Assembly: GCA_035517695.1 (NCBI GenBank)
Contig: DATIYI010000365.1
Coordinates: 1-64,000, forward strand
Direction of reading: 5' to 3'
Source: DATFVJ01 sp035517695
Lineage (GTDB): Bacteria; Actinomycetota; Actinomycetes; Streptosporangiales; Streptosporangiaceae
Length of the DNA: 64,000 bases
The notes beneath the pieces were generated by a model, which was not told where the DNA came from, searched no databases, and worked only from the letters and a program-made list of their open reading frames with translations. A program made the translations under genes and the position numbers. Shown here one piece after another: positions 18,677 to 27,813 of this stretch; position 1 is the stretch's first letter; every line of letters starts with the position of its first letter.

Positions 18677-19507
18677 TCACAGGGCTCCAAGGCGGTCGCC
18701 GAGGTTCAGTTCCAGCGGGCTGCGGGTCTGCAGGCCCTGCGCGAACAGGGTGGCCGTGCGGGCCTGGGCCGCGTCGGAGATGACCAGCTGGTGGAACCGG
18801 CGGGCGTCGGCGCGGATCGCGTCCGCGGCGGGCAGGGTCAGCTCGTTGAGTACCCTTTTGGCCGTTCGCACGCCGTCGGCGGGGAACGAGGCGATGCGGT
18901 GGGCCAGCCGGGCCACGAACGCGTCCAGGTCGGCGTCGGGCAGGGCCCGGTTGATCCAGCCGTACCGTTCGGCCGTCTCGGCGTCAAAGTCGTCTGCGCC
19001 GAGAATCACCTCCATGGCCCGGCCCCGGCCCAGCAGCCGGGCCAGGTGCTGCACGCCGCCCGCGCCCGGGACCGCGCCGGCGCCGACCTCGATCTGTCCC
19101 AGGATGGCGTTCTCCGCCGCGGCGAACCGCATGTCGCACGCTAGGGCCAGTTCGCTGCCCGCCCCGCGGGCCCGGCCGCGGATCTTCGCGACCGTGACGG
19201 CTGGGAGCTCGCTGAGCTTGTGCCACAGCATGCCCAGCGACGCGTCGCCGGCGCCGCCCGCCTTGGCTGCCTCGGCGGTGTACTCCGCGACCTTAGTCAG
19301 GTCGACGTGCGGGATGAAGTAGTCGGGGTCGGCACTCTCCAGCACCACGACCCTGGTCTCCTCGTCGGATTCCAGCGTGCCGAACAGGCTCACCAGGTCG
19401 CGCACCAGCTCCGGTCCGATCAGGTTCATCGGCGGCGCGTCAATCACCACGCTCAGCACACCCTCGTCGCTGGGGACGACCCGCAGCATGCGGTACACGT
19501 GGGTCAT
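18677..19507 (-). CDS. enoyl-CoA hydratase/isomerase family protein
   Basis: A 276-residue crotonase-fold protein. The oxyanion-hole segment IRGRARGAGSELALACDMRF is intact, but the usual A(D)G(A)DI segment reads SADPDYFIPHVDL. One catalytic Glu position is occupied in GQIEVGAGAVPGAGG. It probably acts on an acyl-CoA in a degradation route, but hydratase, isomerase and hydrolase activities cannot be separated. I prefer ATG 19507: AAGGAG lies six bases before it, while the GTG at 19510 is too close. It is on the same strand as the hydrolases downstream. Confidence 0.82.
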   Translation of the reverse strand: MTHVYRMLRVVPSDEGVLSVVIDAPPMNLIGPELVRDLVSLFGTLESDEETRVVVLESADPDYFIPHVDLTKVAEYTAEAAKAGGAGDASLGMLWHKLSELPAVTVAKIRGRARGAGSELALACDMRFAAAENAILGQIEVGAGAVPGAGGVQHLARLLGRGRAMEVILGADDFDAETAERYGWINRALPDADLDAFVARLAHRIASFPADGVRTAKRVLNELTLPAADAIRADARRFHQLVISDAAQARTATLFAQGLQTRSPLELNLGDRLGAL

Positions 19508-19526
19508 CACTAGCTCCTTTACGTCG

Positions 19527-19790
19527 TGACTGGTGGCCCATGATCGGGCCGTGGACGGCGGAGGCGTGCTTGGACGGCTCTTCCTCCCACACGAAGTGCC
19601 CGGCGTCGATGATCACCAGGCGGCTGACGGGCAGTCGAGAAACTTCGCATTGGCGAGCGGACGACGCGGTCATGGCCGTTGATGATCGTGACCAGAACCG
19701 TGATCTGCGGCAGCAGCCCGGCAAGCAAGGCCAGTTCCCCGGGATACCGGCGGCCATAGCGCATCGACTCGACGAAAGCGGTTGCTCTGC
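19527..19790 (-). pseudogene. alpha/beta hydrolase, copy 3, C-terminal remnant
   Basis: The segment reads FVESMRYGRRYPGELALLAG, then LLPQITVLVTIINGHDRVV in one frame. It then gives VIIDAGHFVWEEEPSKHASA in another, matching the last 90 residues of the intact hydrolase at 17720-18556. At least one frameshift is present, the N-terminal two thirds are missing and no start is available. With 5371-5836 it shows this gene was multiplied within the element and then lost. Confidence 0.75.
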
Positions 19791-19814
19791 GTCCGCGCCG
19801 GTCGAAGCTCCCGG

Positions 19815-20747
19815 TCAGTTCTTGGCTGGCAGGGCGGGAGCGAAGAAGTCGGTGAGCAGTTGTGTGACACGCTCGGCCTCGTCGTGGTGCACCCAGTGCG
19901 AGGCGTCGGGCAGGCGCTCGACGCGATCCAGGCTGGGCACGTCATCGTGGTCGGGCTCGGCTAGTTCAGGACCGAGGTAGTGATCGCGCTGCCCCCAGAT
20001 GACCAGGGTGGGCGCCGAGATCGGGCGAAGCGCGGCCTCGGCTTCTTTCTGAGATGCCCGCACCGAGGACCGGTAGTAGTTGATCATGCCGGTGGCCGCG
20101 CCTGGCTGCGACCAGGCCTCGATATAGCGGTCGATCTCCTCCGGCGTGTAGGCCGGGTGGGCGTCACGCAGGAAGTGCCGGAAGAAATGCCAGTGGTTGG
20201 CGTGCACGACGGACTCGGGCAGGTCCGGGAGGGCGAAGAAGAAAAAGTACCAGGACTTGCGGAGCTGGTCTGGGTGGTGCAGTCCCTGCGATAGCTTCCG
20301 CGGGTGGGCCGCGTTGAGGATGGCCAGCCGGTTCACGACCTCGGGATGATTCATAGCGAGGGCCCAGGCAATGCTTCCGCCCCAATCGTGGCCGACCACC
20401 ATGGCGGTCTCGGCGCCGCGTTCGTGGATCAGGTCCTTGATGTCGGCGGCCAGCAGGCCGACGTCGTAGGCTGCGACACCTTCCGGCTTTGATGACAGGT
20501 TGTAGCCGCGCGTGTCTGGGGCCACGACGCGGAATCCCGCCGCCGCGAGTGGGGCGATCTGCAGCCGCCAGCCGTACCAGAACTCGGGGAAGCCGTGCAG
20601 CAGCACGACCAGCGGCCCCTCGCCGGCCTCGACGTAATGCAGCCGCACGTCGCCGATCTCGGCATAGCCCTCACGAAGGTCACTGGGCAGGTCCGGCGCA
20701 CCGGAAACGGAGCCAGGGTGTTCGGGGGCGGTGGACGACGAGGGCAT
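19815..20747 (-). CDS. alpha/beta hydrolase, soluble epoxide hydrolase type
   Basis: A 310-residue protein with the HGFPEFWYGWR oxyanion segment, the Asp nucleophile in GHDWGGSIAW and an acid region in LVIWGQRDHYL. The His is in DASHWVHHDEAE. HGxP plus GHDWG is the signature of soluble epoxide hydrolases, with haloacetate dehalogenases as the alternative. ATG 20747 follows AAGGAGG; the longer open frame to 21392 is antisense to nothing functional and has no support. This is the second epoxide hydrolase-type enzyme in the element, unrelated in sequence to the EHN protein at 3692. Confidence 0.85.
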   Translation of the reverse strand: MPSSSTAPEHPGSVSGAPDLPSDLREGYAEIGDVRLHYVEAGEGPLVVLLHGFPEFWYGWRLQIAPLAAAGFRVVAPDTRGYNLSSKPEGVAAYDVGLLAADIKDLIHERGAETAMVVGHDWGGSIAWALAMNHPEVVNRLAILNAAHPRKLSQGLHHPDQLRKSWYFFFFALPDLPESVVHANHWHFFRHFLRDAHPAYTPEEIDRYIEAWSQPGAATGMINYYRSSVRASQKEAEAALRPISAPTLVIWGQRDHYLGPELAEPDHDDVPSLDRVERLPDASHWVHHDEAERVTQLLTDFFAPALPAKN

Positions 20748-20871
20748 GAGGGCCTCCTTCTGTAGCTGGTCTCGCTTCACGATCGCGCCTTGGGTAGATG
20801 CGTCGAGCCAGTGTCGGACCCTGGTCGGCACGCGTGTGGGAGGGCACGTGACCCTAGTGGGAACCAGGGAT

Positions 20872-22590
20872 CTAGCTGGTCGGCGTGTGCTGACCTCGCA
20901 GGGCCAAGGTGTTGTGAAGGTCTCTGCGGGAGGTGATGCCCAGCTTGGCGAACACCTTGCGGAGGTGCCATTCGACGGTGCGGGTGCTAAGGAATAGTTC
21001 CGCGGCGATCTCGGGGTTGGTGCGTCCGTCCCGGGCCAGCCGGACGATGTGCTCCTCCGGCGAAGTGAGCTGGCTGTACCTGTCGGCCTCGCGTTTGCGG
21101 ACCTTCTCGCCGGTGGCGAGCAGTTCCCGGCGCGCGCGCTCGGCGAAGGCTTCGGCGCCGATCGAGGTGAGCAGGTGGTAGGCGATGCGCAGGTGGTGGC
21201 GGGCGTCGACCCGGCGGTTCTCGCGACGGAGCCACTCGCCGTAGAGCAGGTGGGCCCGGGCGAGCTCGGGCCGCAGCGGTGTGCGACCGAGGCGCTCGAC
21301 CGCCTCCGCATAGCACTGCTCGGCCTCCTGGCCTCCGCTGACCAGCGCTCGCGAGCGCGCCTCCAGGCCCTTCGCCCAGTCGGAACCCTCAATGGTCATG
21401 GCCGACAGTCGGCCCAGCGACTCTCTGGCAAGCTCCGCCTGTCTGGTTCGCGCGGCGGATTCGATCAGTTCGGGCAGAACCCACTGCGTGATGTAAGGCA
21501 GGCAGGTTTCCTCGGCCGCCCGCTCCGCCACGGCCAGCGCCTCTGCGTACTGCCCGAGACCGTTATTGAGCACCGCTTCTGACCACTTGGCATTCTGGAG
21601 GGCGAAGCCCTCCCCGCGGGCCATCGCATCTTGCGTGGACGCCGTGACGAGCGGCCCGGCGTCCGCGGGCCGACCCCGGTACCCGGCCAGCAGCAGATCA
21701 CAGGTGGCAGCAAGCCGGATCCCGGTCACCTCGTTGACGACGTCTATCTCAGCGGCCAGCGACGCCGCTGTCTCGAAGTCGCCGGACAACGTGTCCACCA
21801 TCCCGCGAGCCTGCAAGGCGACGAACAACGGGGCGAGCGCACCCGACGTGCGGGCGAACTCGACATCTCGAGCGCTCAACGCGACCCAGCTGTCGAAGTC
21901 CCATACGCACATGGACGCCACCTGAGCAAGAACCCCCCACTTCAGCCGGTCTTCACCGGACATCTGGTCGCCGAGAAACGCGGTCACTGCCCGCCGCATC
22001 GCCGGCTCTGCCGCCGCACGCCCCTGGATTATCAGCGTCGTCAGGCCGTCCAGGAGGAGATCACCAGGCCGGGGGGCCCGCGCTGGCCGCGGGGCCGCCT
22101 GCGCTGCCCGGGAAACCTCCAGCAGAAGCCCGCCGGGTCCGGCGAAAGGACCGGCGACAGCGGACGCCAGCCAGGCGTAAAGGTAGGTCTCCCGAGCGAG
22201 CCCCGCATCGAGTGCTTCGAGCCTCCTGGCCGCCTGAATGAGCAGAACGGGCGCTTCTCGTCCGGTGACCGATGCCCACTCGATCCGTCCTCGGAGCATC
22301 TCTGCCCGGGCACGCTGGAGATCGTCGACCGCGTGGGCTTCGGCTCGGGCCAGCAGGCCCAGCGCGATATCGAACGCGCCGGCGTGCAGCTGCGCGAGAG
22401 CTGCCGCCAGGGCCCGTTCGGTGCGCCGTCCCGGCTCGGCGGTCAGCGTCACGGACCGCTGAAGGAAGGCCGCCGAAGCGGCGAGCCCGGCGCGGGCCCC
22501 GATCTTGGCCGCCGCCTGTTCGAGCGCGGCGGCAACCTCTTCGTCCGGTCCAGGGGCCGCGGCAGCCAGGTGCCACACCCGGATAGCCAC
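20872..22590 (-). pseudogene. LuxR-family regulator lacking its ATPase domain
   Basis: The 572 codons correspond to the TPR-like middle and the C-terminal LuxR helix-turn-helix (EEHIVRLARDGRTNPEIAAE, then TVEWHLRKVFAKLGITSRR) of the large ATP-binding type. Compared with the intact relative at 13904-16678, about 340 N-terminal residues with Walker A and B are absent. The upstream DNA instead holds unrelated fragments. The DNA-binding end is intact, so a constitutive short regulator started at the GTG near 22590 is conceivable, but decay is the simpler reading. Confidence 0.7.
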
Positions 22591-22724
22591 CGAGATCCAG
22601 GGCTGGCCGGCCTGCCACCAGCCGGCCGCCGAATCGACGTGCGGAGTCAGCCTCCGCAGGAACTCGCGGCCCGCCCAGGACGAACCGGTCCGCCGAGAGG
22701 CAGCCCGTCAGCTTCGCAAGGGCG

Positions 22725-22910
22725 GTGCGATCGTCAATCTGTACCAGGCCAACATCGCCCAGGCCCTGGGCGTGTCGCCCACGCGGGCCGCGGCGATCGC
22801 GAATCAGTACCCGTTCAGCGCCTACCCGAACCCGGTCGCGGCCTTCAGCCTGGACGAACGGGTTCGCGACCGGATCGTGGCCGAGACCGGTGGAAATCCG
22901 CTGGGGCATC
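22725..22910 (+). pseudogene. mosaic of carboxylesterase and LuxR-ATPase fragments
   Basis: One open frame reads YQANIAQALGVSPTRAAAIA and NQYPFSAYPNPVAAFS, a type-B carboxylesterase piece. It switches directly to LDERVRDRIVAETGGNPL, a piece of the ATPase part of LuxR/AAA regulators, now on the strand opposite to the truncated LuxR gene next door. After about 20 residues the match ends. This is a rearrangement scar, not a gene. The LuxR piece may be what is left of the missing ATPase domain of 20872-22590, after an inversion. Confidence 0.55.
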
Positions 22911-22998
22911 CCGCTCCCAGCCAACTCCTTCAGCCGGGTCCGGGCGGCACGGAAGCGCATATGGCCTGTGGACCTCGAGAGACACAGCGTTGACGGTG

Positions 22999-23511
22999 AT
23001 GTCGCGCTCACGCAGCTCTAAGGCAAGCGCTTACGCCGCCGACCCGGACGGCCGGCTAGTGCCGCTCGGCTCCCATATGCGGCGGATGAACTCGCGCGAC
23101 ACGAAGCTGGCCATCCTCATGGACGTGAACGTCCACCGCATCATCCGGCGCAGCACGGCCTACGGGGCAGCCTACGACCCGGACGCGATCTCGGAACAGG
23201 ACGACGAAACCCCACGCGGGCTCTACTTCATCTTCATCAGCGCCAAGGCGATGGACACCCTGGAGTTCCTGCAGCAGGAGTGGATCAACAACGGCAACTT
23301 CATGAGCCTGGGCTCCGAGCGCGACCCCAACGTCGGCCTGCAGGAAGACGGAGCGGCATTCACCATCCCGCAGGAGCCCGTGCGGCGCCGCATCCACGGG
23401 ATCGAGACCTTCAACGTGCTGCGCGGCGGTGAGTGCTTCTTCATGCCCTCCCTTTCCGCGCTGAGATGGATAGGAGAAGGCTCGTGGCAGGCTTCGACTA
23501 CGATCTCCTGA
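22999..23511 (+). pseudogene. DyP-type peroxidase, C-terminal part
   Basis: From about codon 10 the frame reads VPLGSHMRRMNSRDTKLAIL, HRIIRRSTAYG, RGLYFIFISAKAMDTLEFLQ and FFMPSLSALRWI, the C-terminal haem-binding part of dye-decolorizing peroxidases. The N-terminal domain, with the usual GxxDG motif, is missing and the reading starts next to the carboxylesterase/LuxR scar. An ATG at 22999 could still start a 170-residue piece. The end overlaps the start of the GMC oxidoreductase gene by 28 bases, so the two were probably one operon. Confidence 0.75.
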
Positions 23512-24458
23512 TCATCGGTTCGGGGTTCGGCGGGAGCGTCGCCGCGCTGCGGGCCGCCGAGAAGGGCTACCGGGTCGGCGTGATGGAATCCGGCCGACGC
23601 TGGAAAGACGCGGACATCCCGAAGTCCCAGTGGGACCTGCCCGGCTTCTTGTGGTATCCCGGCGCGGAGCTGTACGGGATCCAGCGGATCGAGTACCTCG
23701 ACGACGTCCTTGTCCTGTGCGGCGCTGGCGTCGGCGGCGGCTCGCACGTCTACGCCAACACCCTGTACGTCCCGCCCCGGAAGTTCTTCGACGCGCCGGA
23801 GTGGGCCGGCATCACGGATTGGGCCGGCGAACTGGCCCCGTACCTGGACCAGGCGAGCCGGATGCTCGGCGTCGTCCGCTACCCCTACCTGCCCACCGAC
23901 GTGGACCGTTACGTGCACCAGGTCGCGATCGAGACGGGCAGGGGTGAGACGTTCAACCGGGCTCCGGTGGGGGTCTACTTCGGCCGCCCCGGCGTCGAGG
24001 CCGGCGACCCGTACTTCGGCGGCGCCGGACCCCGCCGCACCGGATGCATCTCATGCGGCAACTGCAACAACGGCTGCGGGCACAACGCCAAGAACAAGCT
24101 GACCACGAACTACCTGTACCTGGCGGAGAAAGCCGGCGTCGAGGTGCACGAGCTGACCGAGGTGTACGAGCTCGCGCCGATCGGCACCGGCGGGTTCGAG
24201 GTCCGTACCCGCCATCCCGGTTGGGCGCAGCGGGCGGTGGGTCTCAACCACCGCAGCTGGACCGCCGGGCATGTCATCGTCGCGGCGCACGCATACGGCT
24301 CAGCCAAGCTCCTGCACCACATGCAGCACACAGGCCGCCTGAAGGGCCTGTCGGGCCAGCTCGGGCAGCGAGCGCGGACGAACTCCGAGCAGCTGCTGGC
24401 GATCACCAGGACGCGGCGGTGGAGCCGGCCCACGCCGGGATGGCCTCCGGCCTGGTGA
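23484..24458 (+). pseudogene. GMC (cholesterol oxidase-like) oxidoreductase, truncated
   Basis: GTG 23484 follows AGGAGAAGG. The frame opens with the FAD motif LLIIGSGFGGSVAALRAAE and continues through VLCGAGVGGGSHVYAN and the Cys-rich CISCGNCNNGCGHNAKN. Near codon 310 the homology stops and the frame runs into the remains of an MFS pump, ending at 24458. Full members are about 550 residues, so the C-terminal substrate domain and active-site His are gone. A stable FAD-binding piece could be made, but not an active oxidase. A deletion joined it to the next remnant. Confidence 0.8.
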
Positions 24459-24904
24459 GCACGCTGCGCCAGGTCGGTACCGCCACCGGCGTGGCGGTAC
24501 TCGGCGCCCTGTACGCCTCCCGGGTCACCACCGCCACCCTGCACGCCCTGGACGGCCTGCCCGCCCCACCCGGCGCCGCCCACCGGCTGGCCGCCGCCGT
24601 CGCCTCGGGTGCCGGCACCTGGGTGGTCGCTGTGGTCCCGCCCGCCGCCCGCGGCGCCGTCACCCACGCCGCCCGCGCCGGGACCGCCAGCGGCCTCAAC
24701 GACGTCCTGCTCGCCGCGGCCGCGTTCGCCGCGCTCAGCGCGATAGTCGGCTTCGCTTACGGACCCGACCCAGCCAGGCAGTCACCGCCCAGCCCCGCCC
24801 CCGGAGGCCACAGCGCCCAAGCCGCCCAGCCGGCCACCGCCCAGCCGGCCACCGCCCAACACCAGGCCCAGCGACCGGCCGGGCCTGAAACGGCGGCGCC
24901 ATGA
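24418..24904 (+). pseudogene. MFS multidrug transporter, C-terminal part
   Basis: The frame reads AGMASGLVSTLRQVGTATGV and AVLGALYASRVT, the conserved segment of the C-terminal half of EmrB/QacA-type 14-helix pumps. It continues through two more helices and an Ala/Gln-rich tail (AQPATAQPATAQ) to TGA 24904. There is no start and the N-terminal helices are missing. It is joined directly to the truncated GMC gene near 24415, in a different frame. Confidence 0.75.
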
Positions 24905-24989
24905 CATGCGGGCAGCCCTGCGGGTACAGCATCTCGTTCCGCTAGGTGAATGCACCTGTTGAACCGGACCCGACGATAAGGAGAAGACA

Positions 24990-25325
24990 ATGCCCGCGCT
25001 CCCTACTGCCGCCTTCCGCGCGGTCGGGCCAGATGACGCGATCCGGGATGGCTTCGTCGTCCCGTTCTACCTGAGCGATCGCAAGCTACGGATCTCCGTC
25101 GCACGGGCCGGCGGCCGCCTTTACGCGTTCGACGATCTGTGCACCTGCGCCGGCACCTCGTGCCCGCTGTCCGGAGGATTGCTCGCCGGGACGACGATCA
25201 TGTGCCAATGCCACGGCTCGGAATTCGATGTCACCACCGGCGCCGTGGTCCACGGTCCGGCGGCCCGGCCGCTCAACGTGTACAACGTGCAGGTGACCGA
25301 CGGCAGCATCCGTATCCAGGCATGA
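24990..25325 (+). CDS. Rieske-type [2Fe-2S] protein with altered first motif
   Basis: A 111-residue single-domain Rieske-like ferredoxin. The second cluster motif CxxH is present (MCQCHGSEFDVTTG). The first motif, normally CxH, reads C-T-C in LCTCAGTSCPLSGG, so the expected His ligand is Cys, with another Cys five residues on. ATG 24990 follows AAGGAGAAG. Its likely role is electron transfer to an oxygenase or peroxidase-like partner. It is preceded by the broken DyP/GMC/MFS group and could have belonged with it. The altered ligand may change or abolish the cluster. Confidence 0.8.
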   Translation: MPALPTAAFRAVGPDDAIRDGFVVPFYLSDRKLRISVARAGGRLYAFDDLCTCAGTSCPLSGGLLAGTTIMCQCHGSEFDVTTGAVVHGPAARPLNVYNVQVTDGSIRIQA

Positions 25326-25392
25326 CCACATCCACCGCGCGTCGCATGACGGATGGTTCGGCCTGGCTGGCTAGTTACCTGGCTGCTGTAGG

Positions 25393-26310
25393 TCACCCGG
25401 CGAACAGGTCGATATGCCGTCTGACGAACTCCTCGACGGACTCCGCGGGTTGGCCGGTGATTTCCTCGACCGTGGTGGTCATGCGGTCATACCGATTCTC
25501 GCGATGGAGCCGGGCCACTGTGAGGAGATGCTCATCGACGTAGGGTCCGAGCCCGGCGGGTGCCAGCACCCGCTTGACCCAATCCTCCGGCGGGATGTCG
25601 ACGTAGGACACCGGCCGGCTCAGCGCGCGGGCATACTCTCCGGCGACTCCATTCATGTCCTGCGATCTGGGGCCGGTCAGCTCGAGGGCCCGGCCGAGAT
25701 ACGGCCCCGGGTCCGCCACGGTAGCAGCGACGACCCGCGCGACGTCGCTGACCGCGATCGGCGAAGTGCGGCCGGTCCCAAAGGGGAGCCGGATGGTGCC
25801 GCTATCGGCAATAGAGCGCGCGGCCGCGATCGTGAACAACGGGCTGTCCAGGAAGACAGTCGGGCGAACGTGTACGACGGGCAGCCCAGACCAGTTCAGC
25901 ACCTGCTCCGACAGCCAGTGCAGGCGCTGGTGGTGTGACTCGCTCATGCTGAGCGCGTCCATCTGGGACACGGTCATCTGCGAGAGGGACACGAGTGCAT
26001 CCAAATTGCCGACGGCACGCGCCACCGTGGCAACGGTGACGGCGGCCTCCAAATAGGACGGCGCCAGGCTCATGGTGAAGAACATCCGCTGGACCGAATC
26101 GAGGGCCGTCGCGACATCTGCCGGCCGCGTGAGATCACCGACGACCACATCAGCGCCGAGCGCGCGCAGGGCATCGGCACGCTCGTCGTCGTGATGCACC
26201 ATCGCTCGCACGGCCCGGCCGCGCTGACGCAGCAACGCCACAACCGTGCCGCCCACCCCGCCGACTCCCCCGCCGGCGCCAGTCACGAGGATGAGACCAG
26301 GCTCAGCCAT
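25393..26310 (-). CDS. NmrA-type NAD(P)-binding protein
   Basis: A 305-residue atypical SDR. The dinucleotide motif near the N-terminus is VTGAGGGVGGVGG (longer than the usual GxxGxxG). A later segment includes RPTVFLDS and a C-terminal segment typical of NmrA/HSCARG proteins. The YxxxK catalytic pair is not evident, as in many NmrA members that sense NAD(P) rather than catalyse. ATG 26310 follows AAGGAGG. It is convergent with the Rieske gene and divergent from nothing nearby. It has a paralogue of the same class at 28775. Confidence 0.78.
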   Translation of the reverse strand: MAEPGLILVTGAGGGVGGVGGTVVALLRQRGRAVRAMVHHDDERADALRALGADVVVGDLTRPADVATALDSVQRMFFTMSLAPSYLEAAVTVATVARAVGNLDALVSLSQMTVSQMDALSMSESHHQRLHWLSEQVLNWSGLPVVHVRPTVFLDSPLFTIAAARSIADSGTIRLPFGTGRTSPIAVSDVARVVAATVADPGPYLGRALELTGPRSQDMNGVAGEYARALSRPVSYVDIPPEDWVKRVLAPAGLGPYVDEHLLTVARLHRENRYDRMTTTVEEITGQPAESVEEFVRRHIDLFAG

Positions 26311-26462
26311 CGTCCGCCTCCTTGTAAATTGCCGAGCTGAGCACCGTTCGCCTGCTCTGCTCCGGGCTTCGTATTGCCGTCGCGACGGCGCCTTCCACGG
26401 TCCGGGCAGGCTCGTCGCTCAGATGAACACGCTGAGCCCAGGTGAGACCGTGAATGCCGCAG

Positions 26463-27353
26463 TCAGAGCCAGGAGGTGAGAATGATCTTGCGGGGGTCTT
26501 CGCCGGGATGCTCGCGGACGCCGTAAAGTGCGCGGGCAGTCACCCACAGGATCAGCCGCCCCAGATAGTCCGGGTACCTGGCGATCTTGGCGTTGAAGTA
26601 GCCAACGTCGGTGTTCTCGGTGCGCAGGACGTCGTCCGCGTCGTCCAGGTACTGCCGGGTCTCCGCGATCGTCCGTTTGGCGTCGTCGTCGAGCTTGCTG
26701 TTCTGGTGGCCACACACGACATGCCGGGGGCCGAGCGCCTCGACCTTGTCAATCGCATCCCGCCAGGGGCCGAAGCCGCCGACCGTGCTCTGCCCGAGGT
26801 ACATGTGAACCCCGTTGTAGATCACGTCCCCGGCAATGACCAGGCCCAGATCCGGGACGTGCAGCACGGTGTTGTCGTCGGTGTCGGCGTGGCCAACATC
26901 GACCATTACCAGGTCGTGGCCCTCGAGCGTGAACCGGTTGTCCGGGACCGTGACCGCGGTGACCGGCGCCGGCGGGATCCCCTGGTACAGCTTGTCCCAG
27001 AGCAAGGGCCGCGCCGCCACGCTGCCGTGCATCTGCGCGATCGTGCCGGCCGTAGCGACGACACGCGCCCCGAACCGTCCGGCCAATAGCCCGGCGGCGA
27101 ACCAGTGGTCGCCGTGGCCGTGAGTGATGAAGATATCCGTCACGTTCCGGCCCTTGGCAGCGACCCAGTCGCCGAGCACGCGCGCCTGGTCTTCCGTCAT
27201 CCCGGGGTCGGTGAGCACCGCGTCCTCGCGGCCGTAAATCAGCGTGCTGGCCATGGGAGAGAACCGCTTCGGCTCCCCGTTGGGAAGAACACCGTCCTGC
27301 GGTGGCGGGTCGTTGACGAACACGTCGTAGGTGAGGTCGCCGGCCGGGTTCAT
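26463..27353 (-). CDS. metallo-beta-lactamase-fold hydrolase
   Basis: A 296-residue protein with the HxHxDH metal motif THGHGDHWFAAG, Asp in GHADTDDNTVL and a final His in VVCGHQNSKLD. These make a complete dinuclear zinc site of the MBL superfamily. The spacing fits small-molecule hydrolases of the quorum lactonase and glyoxalase II type rather than beta-lactamases. ATG 27353 overlaps the TGA of the short SRPBCC-like remnant (ATGA), showing translational coupling. The substrate is unknown. Confidence 0.82.
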   Translation of the reverse strand: MNPAGDLTYDVFVNDPPPQDGVLPNGEPKRFSPMASTLIYGREDAVLTDPGMTEDQARVLGDWVAAKGRNVTDIFITHGHGDHWFAAGLLAGRFGARVVATAGTIAQMHGSVAARPLLWDKLYQGIPPAPVTAVTVPDNRFTLEGHDLVMVDVGHADTDDNTVLHVPDLGLVIAGDVIYNGVHMYLGQSTVGGFGPWRDAIDKVEALGPRHVVCGHQNSKLDDDAKRTIAETRQYLDDADDVLRTENTDVGYFNAKIARYPDYLGRLILWVTARALYGVREHPGEDPRKIILTSWL

Positions 27354-27535
27354 GACTGGGCCTGCCCCTGGTAGTTCCGGGCCTCGGCCTGGCCTGGGCC
27401 CTGGCCGTGCACCTTGAGATAGCCGCCAGCGCTGTTGGGGAAGATCTTCGAGCGGCCCGGCCCGACGTTGGTGAGCCCGGCCAGGAACTGCTCGGACGTC
27501 GCGGTGGTCGTCTGGTGAAGGTGGATCGTGGCCAC
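27350..27535 (-). pseudogene. SRPBCC-like protein, N-terminal remnant
   Basis: GTG 27535 follows AAGGAG. The 61 codons read VATIHLHQTTTATSEQFLAG and SKIFPNSAGGYLKVHGQGPG, the start of a polyketide-cyclase/START-like (SRPBCC) protein that is normally about 150 residues. Homology ends after about 50 residues and the frame stops at the ATG of the metallo-hydrolase (ATGA overlap). It may now act only as a translated leader for that gene. Confidence 0.55.
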
Positions 27536-27813
27536 GGCGGGCTCCTTGATCGGGGTCTGTGGTCGCTTCCACAATCCCGGTCCCGGCGGCCCCGTCGCGC
27601 CCGTGGACACACTGGTGTTGGTGCGGGTGAAGACGGGGGAGACCAAGGAGCGCCCGAGGCCAGGGTGACGGCCAGCGTCGTCACGGGCGCGAGCGGCGGC
27701 GCACGGCGCGATCGTAGATAGTGCCGCGGGCGCCCAAGTCCGGATGCGCCATCCCCTGCCCGAACCGGCGGTGGCCACGGCTGCGCCGCCGGTGCCAGTC
27801 ACGAAGGACTGCC

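Noticed and set aside
21631..23511. 626-codon plus-strand open frame ending in DyP-like sequence
   Set aside because: Only the last 170 codons are real DyP sequence; the rest is antisense to the truncated LuxR gene.
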